A stretch of DNA of 64,000 bases from Streptomyces kaniharaensis (GTDB lineage Bacteria > Actinomycetota > Actinomycetes > Streptomycetales > Streptomycetaceae). The DNA lies in NCBI RefSeq assembly GCF_009569385.1, contig NZ_WBOF01000001.1:4937501-5001500 (forward strand), given 5' to 3'. A model generated the notes under the pieces. The model made no database searches and was not told the DNA's origin. It saw nothing but the letters and a program-made list of their open reading frames with translations. The stretch's first letter is position 1. Each line of letters starts with the position of its first letter. Shown here piece by piece: positions 1 through 8,271 of the stretch. The translations under genes and the position numbers were made by a program.

Positions 1-739
1 CGGGCAGCCGCTCGTCGCCGGCGGCGAAGACGGCGCCGACGTCCCGGGTGAGCACCCAGGTGCTGAGCCGGTCGCGGGAGTCCGGTTCGGGCCGGGCGAC
101 GACGACATTCGCGGCGCTGGCGCGGCCGACGGCGGCTGGGTCGGCGGCGAGCACCGGGCCGCTGGGGCGGTCGTCGAGTTCCGGGGTGGCGCGGACGGCC
201 CGGCGGTTGTGGGCGCGCAGGTTCCCGTACAGCTTCGGCATCAGGAAGACCAGGCCGGCCGAGCCGGTCGCGCAGGGGGTGCCGTCCACCCGGGCCAGCA
301 GCTGGAAGTCCAGGCCGCGCGGGACGCCGTTGACCACGTTGGCCGGGGTGGCGCGGATCTCGGTGCTCAGCCGGGGCCGGGTGCCGGGCACGACGCGCCA
401 GGGGGCGAGGTCGGTGAGGGTCAGCGCGAAGCTGTGGAACAGGCCGGTGCGGTCGGCCGGGACGCCGAAGTAGCGGTGCCCGACGAACTCGCCGACCTCC
501 CGGACCGACTCGGTCACCGTCTGGACGTCGTGGAAGATTCCCGGCCCGTCGTTGAACAGCGGGTGCCGGCCGGGCAGTTCGCCGGTCAGCGTGAAATGCT
601 CGTCGCCCAGGCTGGGGGCGTCCAGCAGGTAGTTCTCCCAGGACGGCGGGCAGTGGACCAGGTGCCGGGTGCCGCTGTCGTGGGCGCGCCGCCCGCGGTG
701 TGCGGACGGCCTGCCGGCCATCGTGGTGACATCCGTCAT
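1..739 (-). CDS. AfsA-family gamma-butyrolactone biosynthesis protein, C-terminus outside window
   Basis: The reverse strand is open from an ATG at 739 to the window edge, about 246 codons, preceded by a strong GAGGAGAAA ribosome site. The translation fits the AfsA/ScbA/BarX hotdog family. Near the N-terminus it has HLVHCPPSWENYLLDAP and HFTLTGELPGRHPLF, followed by FHDVQTVTESVREVGEFVGH and a YFGVP segment. A second repeat begins near RLSTWVLTRDVGAVFAAGDE. AfsA-type enzymes condense a beta-ketoacyl thioester with dihydroxyacetone phosphate in the synthesis of gamma-butyrolactone signals, although some homologues only act in regulation. It diverges from the LAL regulator at 1107, which suggests hormone control at this edge of the cluster. 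No butyrolactone receptor gene lies within the window. The family assignment is good. Whether the enzyme is active cannot be judged from the visible part. Confidence 0.85.
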   Translation of the reverse strand, partial: MTDVTTMAGRPSAHRGRRAHDSGTRHLVHCPPSWENYLLDAPSLGDEHFTLTGELPGRHPLFNDGPGIFHDVQTVTESVREVGEFVGHRYFGVPADRTGLFHSFALTLTDLAPWRVVPGTRPRLSTEIRATPANVVNGVPRGLDFQLLARVDGTPCATGSAGLVFLMPKLYGNLRAHNRRAVRATPELDDRPSGPVLAADPAAVGRASAANVVVARPEPDSRDRLSTWVLTRDVGAVFAAGDERLP

Positions 740-1106
740 GGTTTCTCCTCGCGTCGGCACGGACCCGTGCCCGGACCATCAGCGTGCGCGGCGGAAACGG
801 ACGGGGGCCACCGCAGCGCGCTGGCAGCATGTTGCACGGCCAGTACTCCGGCGGTACCGGCGCCTTCGCGCGGGTAACGGGAGGATCGGCGGATTCCGGC
901 CCGCGGGAGCTTGAACGGACGCTCCCGGTCGCCGTGGTGTCAGTTGCTGCGGTGCAACTTGCGGTCAGCGGCCGGGCACCGGGCCGGGCCGGTGATCGCT
1001 CCTAAGCTGATCGGCGGAGCGTGACCGACGGGTCGTCCGCAGCTCGTCTGCCGTCGGCTGCCGTCGTGATCCACTCCCATCTGCGTGACCTACGGGGGAT
1101 CAAATC
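740..1106. promoter_or_regulatory. Divergent promoter region, AfsA-like gene / LAL regulator
   Basis: This 367-bp non-coding stretch separates two divergent genes, so it should hold both promoters. An inverted repeat at 942-959 (AGTTGC, six-base spacer, GCAACT) is the only neat dyad seen. A GGGGGAT purine run a few bases before the ATG at 1107 serves as its ribosome site. No clear -35/-10 pair and no convincing butyrolactone-receptor (ARE) box was found by eye. Confidence 0.4.
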
Positions 1107-3767
1107 ATGCTGATCGGTCGTGAGTCGGAACTCGCCGAGATAGACAACGCACTCGCCGCCGGCCGCTCCGGCTCCGGCCGGATACTGCTGCTGGAGGGGG
1201 CGGTGGGCTGCGGCCGGAGCGAACTCACCGAGACGGTCGCCGAACGGGCCACCGCCGCCGGGGCACTGGTGCTGCGCGCCATCGCCACGGAGGGCGAACG
1301 CGAGCTGGAACTGGGCGTGATCGCCCAGCTCGCCGCCTGCGCGGCCGATCGCGAACCGGGGCTCGCGCCCGCGCCCGCCCCGTCGCTGGCGGCCCGGGTG
1401 GAGGCGATGCAGGCGTTCTGCACCGCCGTGCAGCGGCTCAGCGCGAGCGCGCCCGTCGTCGTCTGCGTCGACGACCTGCACCACGCCGACGAGCTGTCCC
1501 GCCGCTACCTGCTGCACCTCGCCCGCCGCAGCCGGGCGCAACGCCTGGTGCTGGTGCTCTCCGAGTCGATCCACGCGTGCAGCGACGACCCGGTGTTCCG
1601 CACCGAGCTGCTGCGGCTGCCCAACTTCCGCCGGATGCGGCTGGAGCGGCTGGACCGGACGGCCGTCGCCGAGGCGCTGCGGGGGAGCGCCGACGAGGCG
1701 GCGGCGGGCGCGCTGGCGGACGCGTCCGGCGGCAGCCCGCTGCTGCTGCGCGCCCTGCTGGAGGAGTACCGCGCGACCGGACGGACCGAGCCGTCCCCGA
1801 GCGGGCCGTTCGGCCAGGCCGTGATCGCCTGCCTGCACCGCTGCCCGACGGCCACCCGACAGGTGGTCGAGGCCCTGGCGGTGCTCGGCGAACTCGCCAC
1901 GGCCGAACTGGCCGGACGCCTGCTGGACGTGGCACAGGCCGCCGTCACCCGGGAGCTGGCCGGGCTCGACGCGGCGGGCTTCACCGCCGACGCCCAGGTA
2001 CGGCACCCGGCCGCCCGCGCCGCCGTCCTCGACTGGATGGACCCGGAGGCCCGCGGGTCGCTGCACCGCACCGCCGCCGCCCTCGCCCAGCGCCGCGGCC
2101 TGCCGGCCCGCGCGGTCGCGGCCCAACTGCTCGCCGCCGGCGGGCCGATGCCCGAGTGGGCGCCGCCCGTGCTGTGCGCCGCCGCCGAGCAGCTGCTCGC
2201 CGAGGGCGCCGTCGACCGCGCGGTGGCCTGCCTCGACCTCGCCTTCCGCGGCAGCACCGACGAGGAGCAGCGGTCCCGCTTCCGGATCAGGATCGCGGCC
2301 GCCGCCGGGCGCACCGACCCCGGCGCGGCCGAACGCCACCTGACCGAGCCGCTGCGGCTGCTGCGCGACGGCCGGCTGGACACCGACGGCCTGGTGCCGC
2401 TCGCCCGGCTGCTGACCGTCCAGGGGCGCATCGACGAGGCCGTCGAGGTGATGGAGCGCCTCACGCCCGTCCCGCCGCCGCCCGGAGCCGCCGGCCGGCC
2501 CGCCCGCAGCCGGCGGCTCGACCCGCTGGACGGCCTGACCGCCTTCCCGCAGTGGGCCGAGGCCGGCTCCCCGGTCGCCCTGTGGCGGGTGCCCGAGTAC
2601 ACGCCCGGCAGCGGCGCCACCGCCACCGTCGAGAAGTTCCTGCGCGGGGTGAACCTGACCGACGGCACCCTGCCCTCGGTGGCCCAGGCCGTCCGCTGCC
2701 TCCTCCACGGCGACGACCCGGCCTCGGCCGCCACCTGGAGCCAGGTGTTCCAGGCCGAGGCCGCCCGCAGCGGCGCCGTCGGCTGGGAGGCCCTGTTCAC
2801 CGCCCTGAACGCCGAAGCCCGGCTCTGCCAGGGCGACCTCGTCGCCGCCGAGCAGGGCGCCCGGGCCGCACTGGCACTGCTGCCCGAGGGCCCCGAGGGC
2901 GTGGACAGCCTCTTCGCCGCAGGCGTCACCGCGACACTCGTCCGCGCCCAGACCGCCCTGGCCCGCCACGACGACGCGGCCCGCGAGCTCTCCCGGGCAC
3001 AGCCCGACAGCCTCGCCGGCTCGATGCCCGGGCTCGCCTACCTGCGGGCGCGCGCCCAGCACCACCTGGCCGTCAACCGCTTCCACGCCGCGCTCGGCGA
3101 CTTCCTCGACATCGGCCGCACCATGAGACGCTGGGGCGTCGACCGCCCGCTGCTGCTGCCCTGGCGCACCGGCGCGGCCGAGGCCCTCCTCCGGCTCGGC
3201 GAGGTCGGCCAGGCCGCGCGCTTCGTCGCCGATCAGCTCGCCTCGGCCGACGCCCGCCACCCCAAGGTCTCCGGCACCACGCTGCGCCTCCAGGCCGCGC
3301 TCAGCGAACCCAAGGAACGCCAGGCCCTGCTCACCCGCGCCGTCGAGGACCTGCGCCGCTGCGGCGACCGCTACGAACTCGCCCTCGCCCTCGACGACTT
3401 CGGGCAGGTGCTGAAGGAACGCGGCGACACCGGGCGGGCCGAGATCGTGCTGCGCCGCGCCTGGCACCTCGCCCGCGAATGCGGCGCCGAGACCCTGCAC
3501 GACCAGGTGCTCAACCGGCCCGCCCAGCTGGAGGAGCGCCCGCCGGCCCCCACCGCGGGCCTGGCTGGCAGCGAACCGGGCGCCGCACTCAGCGACTCCG
3601 AACGCCGGGTGGCGATCCTCGCCGTCCACGGCTGCACCAACCGGGAGATCGCGGTCAAGCTGTTCATCACCGTCAGCACCGTCGAACAGCACCTCACCCG
3701 CGTCTACCGCAAGCTCGACATCAGCGGCCGCCAGGCCCTGCCCATGGCACTCGGCGCCGCCGTGTAG
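1107..3767 (+). CDS. LAL-type LuxR-family transcriptional regulator
   Basis: An 886-residue protein of the usual LAL size. The N-terminus carries an AAA-type ATPase: a Walker A-like GAVGCGRS at residues 31-38, with Arg where Lys is usual, and a Walker B-like VVVCVDDLHHAD near residue 115. A long helical, TPR-like middle follows. The C-terminal 60 or so residues form a LuxR HTH (LSDSERRVAILAVHGCTNRE, then a TVEQHLTRVYRKL helix). LAL proteins commonly activate modular PKS clusters, and this one sits at the cluster edge divergent to an AfsA-like gene, so it is the best candidate for pathway activator. The ATG at 1107 is preceded by GGGGGAT. The Lys-to-Arg change in Walker A could weaken ATP binding. 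Confidence 0.93.
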   Translation: MLIGRESELAEIDNALAAGRSGSGRILLLEGAVGCGRSELTETVAERATAAGALVLRAIATEGERELELGVIAQLAACAADREPGLAPAPAPSLAARVEAMQAFCTAVQRLSASAPVVVCVDDLHHADELSRRYLLHLARRSRAQRLVLVLSESIHACSDDPVFRTELLRLPNFRRMRLERLDRTAVAEALRGSADEAAAGALADASGGSPLLLRALLEEYRATGRTEPSPSGPFGQAVIACLHRCPTATRQVVEALAVLGELATAELAGRLLDVAQAAVTRELAGLDAAGFTADAQVRHPAARAAVLDWMDPEARGSLHRTAAALAQRRGLPARAVAAQLLAAGGPMPEWAPPVLCAAAEQLLAEGAVDRAVACLDLAFRGSTDEEQRSRFRIRIAAAAGRTDPGAAERHLTEPLRLLRDGRLDTDGLVPLARLLTVQGRIDEAVEVMERLTPVPPPPGAAGRPARSRRLDPLDGLTAFPQWAEAGSPVALWRVPEYTPGSGATATVEKFLRGVNLTDGTLPSVAQAVRCLLHGDDPASAATWSQVFQAEAARSGAVGWEALFTALNAEARLCQGDLVAAEQGARAALALLPEGPEGVDSLFAAGVTATLVRAQTALARHDDAARELSRAQPDSLAGSMPGLAYLRARAQHHLAVNRFHAALGDFLDIGRTMRRWGVDRPLLLPWRTGAAEALLRLGEVGQAARFVADQLASADARHPKVSGTTLRLQAALSEPKERQALLTRAVEDLRRCGDRYELALALDDFGQVLKERGDTGRAEIVLRRAWHLARECGAETLHDQVLNRPAQLEERPPAPTAGLAGSEPGAALSDSERRVAILAVHGCTNREIAVKLFITVSTVEQHLTRVYRKLDISGRQALPMALGAAV

Positions 3768-3790
3768 ACCGCGTGACCCGCCGACCCGCC

Positions 3791-3822
3791 GCGCCTCCGC
3801 CCGCACACCCGGGCGGGGGCGC
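3791..3822 (+). terminator. Hairpin terminator after the LAL regulator
   Basis: A 13-bp stem (3791-3803 with 3810-3822, one G-T pair) and six-base loop lie 23 bp past the regulator stop. There is no clear T tract, as is common in high-GC actinomycetes. Confidence 0.55.
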
Positions 3823-3855
3823 CTCGTCGTGTGCAGCGTTGGGGGGCTGCTCCTT

Positions 3856-3886
3856 CAGGCCCGTCAACCGCCAGGCCCGTCAACCG
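3856..3886 (+). repeat. Tandem 15-nt direct repeat upstream of the acyl-CoA dehydrogenase
   Basis: CAGGCCCGTCAACCG occurs at 3856-3870 and again at 3872-3886, exactly 16 bp apart. It lies about 120 bp upstream of the acyl-CoA dehydrogenase start, so it could be an activator site or a replication slippage product. Confidence 0.5.
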
Positions 3887-4006
3887 AGTCCTACCCGTGG
3901 CGCCGTCTCTGCGTCGCCCCGCCGGCGCAGCCGTTTCTTTAGCCACTCGGGCCACACTCCGAGCATCCACCTTCAGCACAACCGCACTTCAACGGGGAGC
4001 ACTGTG

Positions 4007-5167
4007 ATGAACCAGGCCGAACGCCTGCGCACCGTCGAGGACTTCGTCCGCCAGGAACTGATCGGGCAGGAGACCGCGCTCGACTCGCTGGCCGACGCAC
4101 CGCTGCCGCTCTACAAGTCGTTCATGGACACCGGGCTCGCCAACTGGTGGCTGCCCGAGCAGTACGGCGGGCAGGCCGTCAGCCTGGAGGACAGCGTGCG
4201 GATGGTGTCCGCGCTCAGCTACGGCGACGCGGGCGCGGCCTTCAGCCTCTTCATGACGGTGCTGGCGACGAGCATGGTCAACCTGTACGGCAGCCCCGAG
4301 CTCAAGCAGAAGTACCTGCCCGGCCTGGTCGCCCACCCGGGCTTCTGCGCGACGCTCGGCAGCGAGCACGAGGCCGGCAGCGAACTGGGCCGGATGACCA
4401 CCACCGTCCGCCGCGAGGGCGACGAGCTGGTGCTGGATGGGAAGAAGGCGTTCTCCACCAACACCGGCTTCGCCCGCTTCGTCGTCGTGATCGCCCGCTC
4501 GGCGGACGACCCGGGCGACTACCTGGCGATCGTGGTGCCGCGGGACACCCCGGGGCTCGTCGTCGAGAAGCGCTGGGACGTGATCGGGGTGCGCTCCTCG
4601 GCGACGTACGAGGTGTCGCTGCGGAACTGCCGGGTGCCCGCCGACCACGCCCTCAAGGGCAACGGCCTGCGCCTGCTGGAGATCGGCCTCAACGCCAGCC
4701 GCATCCTCATCGCCACCACCGCCCTCGGCATCGCCCGCCGGGTCCGCGACCTGTGCATGGACTACGCCGCGACCAAGCAGGTCAAGGGCGCCCCGCTGGA
4801 GGACAACGCCGTCTTCGCCGGCCGGCTCGGCCAGTTCGAGATGCAGATCGAGGTGATGACCCGCCAGTGCCTGGCCGCGGCGCGCGAGTGGGACGAGATC
4901 GCCGCCCGCCCGGACGCCGCCCAGGAGTTCTACCGCCGGGGCACGCTGAAGTCCGCCCTGGCCGCGAAGATGTTCTGCGGCCAGACCGGCTTCCAGATCG
5001 CCGCCGCCGCCTCGGAGATGTTCGGCGGGATGGGCTACACCCACGACTCGATCATCGGCAAGCTGCTGCGCGACGTGCGCTACGTCTCCATCATCGAGGG
5101 CGGCGACGACGTCCTCCGCGAGCTCGTCTACAACCGCTACGTCCTTCCGGCCGCCAACCGGGGCTGA
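4007..5167 (+). CDS. Acyl-CoA dehydrogenase family flavoprotein
   Basis: A 386-residue protein of normal length for acyl-CoA dehydrogenases, which use FAD to introduce an alpha,beta double bond into acyl-CoA or carrier-bound acyl groups. Family signatures include GFCATLGSEHEAGSELG in the middle domain and FGGMGYTHDSIIGKLLRDVR near the end. The terminal IIEGGDDVLRELV corresponds to the usual YEGT region, with a Glu at the catalytic-base position. The open frame extends far upstream through the regulator, but GGGGAGCACTGTG immediately before the ATG at 4007 fixes the start. It stands alone between two hairpins. It may supply or tailor an acyl unit for the PKS-NRPS cluster, but this is inferred only from position. 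Confidence 0.9.
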   Translation: MNQAERLRTVEDFVRQELIGQETALDSLADAPLPLYKSFMDTGLANWWLPEQYGGQAVSLEDSVRMVSALSYGDAGAAFSLFMTVLATSMVNLYGSPELKQKYLPGLVAHPGFCATLGSEHEAGSELGRMTTTVRREGDELVLDGKKAFSTNTGFARFVVVIARSADDPGDYLAIVVPRDTPGLVVEKRWDVIGVRSSATYEVSLRNCRVPADHALKGNGLRLLEIGLNASRILIATTALGIARRVRDLCMDYAATKQVKGAPLEDNAVFAGRLGQFEMQIEVMTRQCLAAAREWDEIAARPDAAQEFYRRGTLKSALAAKMFCGQTGFQIAAAASEMFGGMGYTHDSIIGKLLRDVRYVSIIEGGDDVLRELVYNRYVLPAANRG

Positions 5168-5181
5168 ATCCCGTAACGACT

Positions 5182-5213
5182 TCCGGGGCCGGTTCATGGG
5201 AACCGGCCCCGGA
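5182..5213 (+). terminator. Hairpin terminator after acyl-CoA dehydrogenase
   Basis: A perfect 14-bp stem (5182-5195 with 5200-5213) and ATGG loop lie 15 bp after the stop codon. The same hairpin, with a few changes, recurs at 6165-6198. Confidence 0.75.
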
Positions 5214-5417
5214 CGTCGTCCATCCACGCAGCCTGCGTGCCCGCGATGCGGTCGCAGTCATCACCTCCCAATTCCGTTTCGCAAAAAAGGTTCTGACGGA
5301 CCTGCAACCTCCGCGCACCCCGCACGTCTATGGAAGCGAGACGGCGGGGAGGCCCGGGTGTCTCGCTTCGAACCGCATCCGTACGGGATCCACAGGATCC
5401 ACAGGGGGGAACCAACC

Positions 5418-5954
5418 ATGAACATCCACACCGCCGCCAAGCGCCGCCTCGGCTCCGCCGCCGCCGTGCTCGCCCTCGGCCTGGGGGGCGGGCTGCTGGC
5501 CGCCGCACCGGCCTCGGCCTCGGGTTTCGTCCCGCTCTCGGCCGACTCCGCCGTGGAGATCCGGGCCGCCTTCAGCGGCAAGTGCCTGGAGGTCGCGGAC
5601 TCGCGCACGGACGACGGCGCGCCCGTGCGCCAGGCGGCCTGCACGGGCGACGACAACCAGCAGTGGCAGGTCCGCAACGGCTACGTCGTCAACGTCAACA
5701 GCGGCAAGTGCCTGGAGGCGCCGGGCTGGAGCACCGCCGCGGGGACGGCGATCGACCAGTGGACCTGCAACGGCGGCGACAACCAGCGCTGGGGGAAGGT
5801 CAACGTCAACGGCGACACCCAGGCCGTCGTCAACTTCCACAGCGGCCTCCTCCTCGACGTCGCCGGCGCGAACGCGAACGACGGCACCCCGGTGATCCAG
5901 TGGTACGCGGACAACCACGCGAACCAGCGCTGGAGCCTCAACCCCGCTGGCTGA
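5418..5954 (+). CDS. Secreted ricin B-type lectin (beta-trefoil carbohydrate-binding) protein
   Basis: A 178-residue protein with a Sec-type signal peptide: a basic N-region (AAKRRLG), a hydrophobic core and a probable cleavage after the ASA near residue 35. The mature part is a single ricin B-lectin beta-trefoil of about 130 residues. Its three repeats end in QxW motifs (NQQWQ, NQRWG, NQRWS), with KCLEV/KCLEA elements at the repeat starts. Such modules bind galactose- or xylose-type glycans and are usually appended to secreted glycoside hydrolases. Here no catalytic domain is present. A GGGGGGA run 7 bp before the ATG supports the start. There is no clear link to the PKS-NRPS genes. Confidence 0.9.
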   Translation: MNIHTAAKRRLGSAAAVLALGLGGGLLAAAPASASGFVPLSADSAVEIRAAFSGKCLEVADSRTDDGAPVRQAACTGDDNQQWQVRNGYVVNVNSGKCLEAPGWSTAAGTAIDQWTCNGGDNQRWGKVNVNGDTQAVVNFHSGLLLDVAGANANDGTPVIQWYADNHANQRWSLNPAG

Positions 5955-5980
5955 CTGGCCATCAGGCCGTGGGGTCCGTG

Positions 5981-6132
5981 TTGATCAGCCGAGTTGTCGA
6001 GGTGGCTCTGGGACACAGGGGCGATCTGACGGACTCCCGGCAGGAGCGGATTCGGCCGCTCCTGCCGGTGCCGTCTGCTGCGGCTCCAGCGAGCCATCGA
6101 CAGCCGATCCTGGTGGCCTACCGCACGACCGG
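5981..6132 (+). pseudogene. Possible remnant of an IS5-type transposase N-terminus
   Basis: From the TTG at 5981 one frame reads GHRGDLTDSRQERIRPLLPV and then HRQPILVAYRTTG. This resembles the N-terminus of IS5-family transposases (a 'LTD..W.R.EPLLP' pattern followed by 'R.....G'). The match is short, no terminal inverted repeats or rest of a transposase follow, and the frame runs into the hairpin at 6165. It is reported as a probable scrap only. Confidence 0.25.
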
Positions 6133-6164
6133 GAGCACCTCGGTGCTCCGAATCTCGAAACGAC

Positions 6165-6198
6165 GTCCGGGGCCGGTTCGTGGGAACCGGCCCCGGAC
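6165..6198. terminator. Bidirectional hairpin terminator between lectin and leftward regulator
   Basis: A perfect 15-bp stem (6165-6179 with 6184-6198), GTGG loop, followed on the plus strand by CGCTTTT. It lies between the rightward lectin gene and the leftward gene ending at 6234. It is nearly identical to the hairpin at 5182-5213. Confidence 0.8.
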
Positions 6199-6233
6199 GC
6201 TTTTCCGGCCTCGCCCGACTCAGCCGTGTTGGG

Positions 6234-7418
6234 TCAGGTCGTGGCGGCGAGTTCGCTCCGTGCGTGGTGGATGAAGTCGGCCACGCGAGGCTCCGCCTTC
6301 CATTCACCGAGTGCGCCCACGAAGTCCGAGATGTAGCCGCAGGCCCGGGAAGACCGTACTCGGCCGAGCACTTTGACGGCTTGATGGCCCATGGCGAGTC
6401 CCTGGTCGAGATCGCGCTGCTGAAGGTGGGCGGTGCCCAACACGGCGTACCTGATGCCCACCGCCCGGGTGTACCGGCCGGCGGGCATGGCGTCGGCCTG
6501 CTGGTTCCAGACGAAGGCGGCGCGGGGGTTGCGCAGGTCGCGGTAGATCTCGGTGGCGTCGGCGGAGATCCGCTCGTGGGTGAAGTACGCGAGCCAGTCC
6601 GGGTCGTTGCCGCCGGGCTGGATCGTCTCCAGGAGGGTCTCCGACTGCCGCAGGGCGGAGGACGCGGCCGCGGCGTCGCCGAGCCTGCCATGGGCTCGGG
6701 CCTCGGCCAGCTTCGCGAAGGCCAGGACGCGCGGGGCTGCGACTCCTTTGCCCCGTTCGGAGGCGCCCTGGGCCATGTCGACGGCCTGGTCGGGATAGCC
6801 GCCGAGACAGGTCTGCAGGGCCATGGTCGCCAGGATGTACGAGCCGGCCTGGACGTCGCCGCCGGCCCGTGCCATTGCCAGAGCCTGGATGAAGTAGCGC
6901 TGCGCCGCGTGATGTTGGCCGACGTCAAACGCGGACCACCCCACCACCCGGGACAGCTCGGCGGTGGCGGAGAACAGCTCCCTGCCAACCGCCTCCGTGT
7001 AGGTGCCGTTCAGCAGCGGGGCGGCCTGGTGGGTGAGGCACTGGCTGACGGAGGAGGACTTCCAGTGCCCGCCGCCGAACCTGCTGTCCTGGAGTCGGGC
7101 GTCCTCGGCAGCCGCCCACAACTCCTCGACATCGCTCTGGCCGACGTGCCGGGTACCCCGGTGCGCCGTCGGAGCCGTGGACGGGACGGCCAGCCAGCGC
7201 GTCACCGGAGTCGCGTAGGCGGAGACGGCGAAGCCACCGGTGGTGAGGAAGTGACGACGTTGCACGTTTCTCCAGTAGGTCACGGCGCCGCGCACGGCGG
7301 TGGTCGGATCTCTCGGGAAATCCAACCCCATTGCCGCCACCGGATCGTGGACCCCGTCCATGCCGATGTCGGCCTCGCTGACCCGGCGGCCGACGCGCTC
7401 GGCCAGCGCAGCGGCCAC
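6234..7418 (-). CDS. TPR-containing regulator of the XRE type, missing its N-terminal HTH half
   Basis: The 394-codon frame from a GTG at 7418 encodes a mostly helical protein (FDVGQHHAAQRYFIQALAMA, GAVTYWRNVQRRHFLTTGG) like the C-terminal parts of streptomycete XRE/TPR regulators. Upstream of 7418 in the same frame, codons read STPLDSTHTSVLRWLRGHPP and NEPIPALV. This is the end of the family's DNA-binding domain, but an in-frame TAG occurs near 7503-7505 with no start codon between. The residues before the TAG (VQRLANSAK) also resemble the HTH, and a further TGA precedes them. The gene has therefore either lost its N-terminus or now makes a protein without a complete HTH. No ribosome site was clear at 7418. 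It is probably a decaying gene. Confidence 0.6.
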   Translation of the reverse strand: MAAALAERVGRRVSEADIGMDGVHDPVAAMGLDFPRDPTTAVRGAVTYWRNVQRRHFLTTGGFAVSAYATPVTRWLAVPSTAPTAHRGTRHVGQSDVEELWAAAEDARLQDSRFGGGHWKSSSVSQCLTHQAAPLLNGTYTEAVGRELFSATAELSRVVGWSAFDVGQHHAAQRYFIQALAMARAGGDVQAGSYILATMALQTCLGGYPDQAVDMAQGASERGKGVAAPRVLAFAKLAEARAHGRLGDAAAASSALRQSETLLETIQPGGNDPDWLAYFTHERISADATEIYRDLRNPRAAFVWNQQADAMPAGRYTRAVGIRYAVLGTAHLQQRDLDQGLAMGHQAVKVLGRVRSSRACGYISDFVGALGEWKAEPRVADFIHHARSELAATT

Positions 7419-7540
7419 GAGGGCGGGAATCGGCTCATTGGGCGGGTGGCCGCGGAGCCAGCGCAGAACACTCGTATGGGTGGAGTCGAGCGGCGTCGAC
7501 TGCGGCTACTTGGCACTGTTGGCCAGGCGCTGGACTCAGC

Positions 7541-8086
7541 TCAGGAATGTCGACATAGCCGGTACGGTCCGAGGTAGTAGGAAAGCGCGGCCAGTGACGG
7601 GCCGTCGGCCACCCCGCCGCTGGTCAGCAGCTTGACCACCTCGACCTCCGGGACCCACTCGACAGCGGTGGCCTCGCTGGCGTCCTCGGGCTTGCCGACC
7701 TGCGTGCAGCCGGTGACGTGGTACGAACGGAAGTGCATGTCCGAGATACCAGCGAGGGCGTCGTACTCGGCCATCAACTCGACTCTGCCAGGGCGCCAGC
7801 CGGTTTCCTCCTCGACCTCGCGGGCGATCGCTTCTGCCGGGTCCTCGCCCGGGTCGGCCCAGCCGGCGGGAACCTCCCAGCCCCACCGGCCGGTGATGAA
7901 ACGGTGCCGGTAGATCAGGAGGAACCGCCCCTGCTCGTCGGTGACGACCGAGGTCACCGACGGTCGGGGCATCCGGATGACGTGGTGGTTGATCCGGCCG
8001 AGGCCAGGGACGTCCACGTCGTCGAGCCACACCTCAACCCACGCGGAGCCGTACACCCGCTGCCGACCGTACGTCGCCCACTCCAT
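7541..8086 (-). CDS. NUDIX hydrolase
   Basis: A 181-residue NUDIX protein. The full NUDIX box is visible in GWADPGEDPAEAIAREVEEE followed by TGW, satisfying G-x5-E-x7-REUxEExGU. The N-terminal part (YRHRFITGRWGWEVPAGW) resembles ADP-ribose/ADP-sugar pyrophosphatase-like NUDIX enzymes, but the substrate cannot be told. The ATG at 8086 has GAGGAG nine bases upstream. The stop at 7541 directly abuts the damaged HTH remnant of the downstream regulator. It is the fifth gene of a leftward group (regulator, GNAT, HD hydrolase, two NUDIX proteins) likely concerned with nucleotide or small-molecule housekeeping. Confidence 0.92.
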   Translation of the reverse strand: MEWATYGRQRVYGSAWVEVWLDDVDVPGLGRINHHVIRMPRPSVTSVVTDEQGRFLLIYRHRFITGRWGWEVPAGWADPGEDPAEAIAREVEEETGWRPGRVELMAEYDALAGISDMHFRSYHVTGCTQVGKPEDASEATAVEWVPEVEVVKLLTSGGVADGPSLAALSYYLGPYRLCRHS

Positions 8087-8242
8087 CCCGGGTACTCCTC
8101 ACGCGCGTGCGAGCTGGTGCTCCGACTCTCTCACGCGCGCTGTGAGCTCGGCCGTCGCCGTCGCCCACGACGACGCTCTCGGTCGGCATCAGGCTGTTGG
8201 ACTTGGGGCGTTCGAATCGTCCTTGTAGTCACGCCTGGGCAT
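8087..8242 (-). pseudogene. N-terminal remnant of a third NUDIX gene, frameshifted
   Basis: On the minus strand an ATG at 8242, preceded by GGTGGAGC, opens a 17-codon frame beginning MPRRDYKDDSNAP and stopping at 8189. Streptomycete NUDIX proteins often begin with a similar (M)xRRDYxxDPNAPKANS leader. Skipping one base after NAP restores KSNSLMPTESVVVGDGDGR, which continues the resemblance before it fades ahead of the next gene at 8086. I read this as the start of a lost NUDIX gene, not a functional small peptide. The leader consensus is from memory and the match is short. Confidence 0.4.
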
Positions 8243-8271
8243 GCTCCACCTTCGGGATCGTTCACACCCAC

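Noticed and set aside
1577..4006. Upstream extension of the acyl-CoA dehydrogenase frame through the regulator gene
   Set aside because: The extension is Arg/Pro-rich shadow sequence. The ATG at 4007 has a good ribosome site and gives the normal family length.
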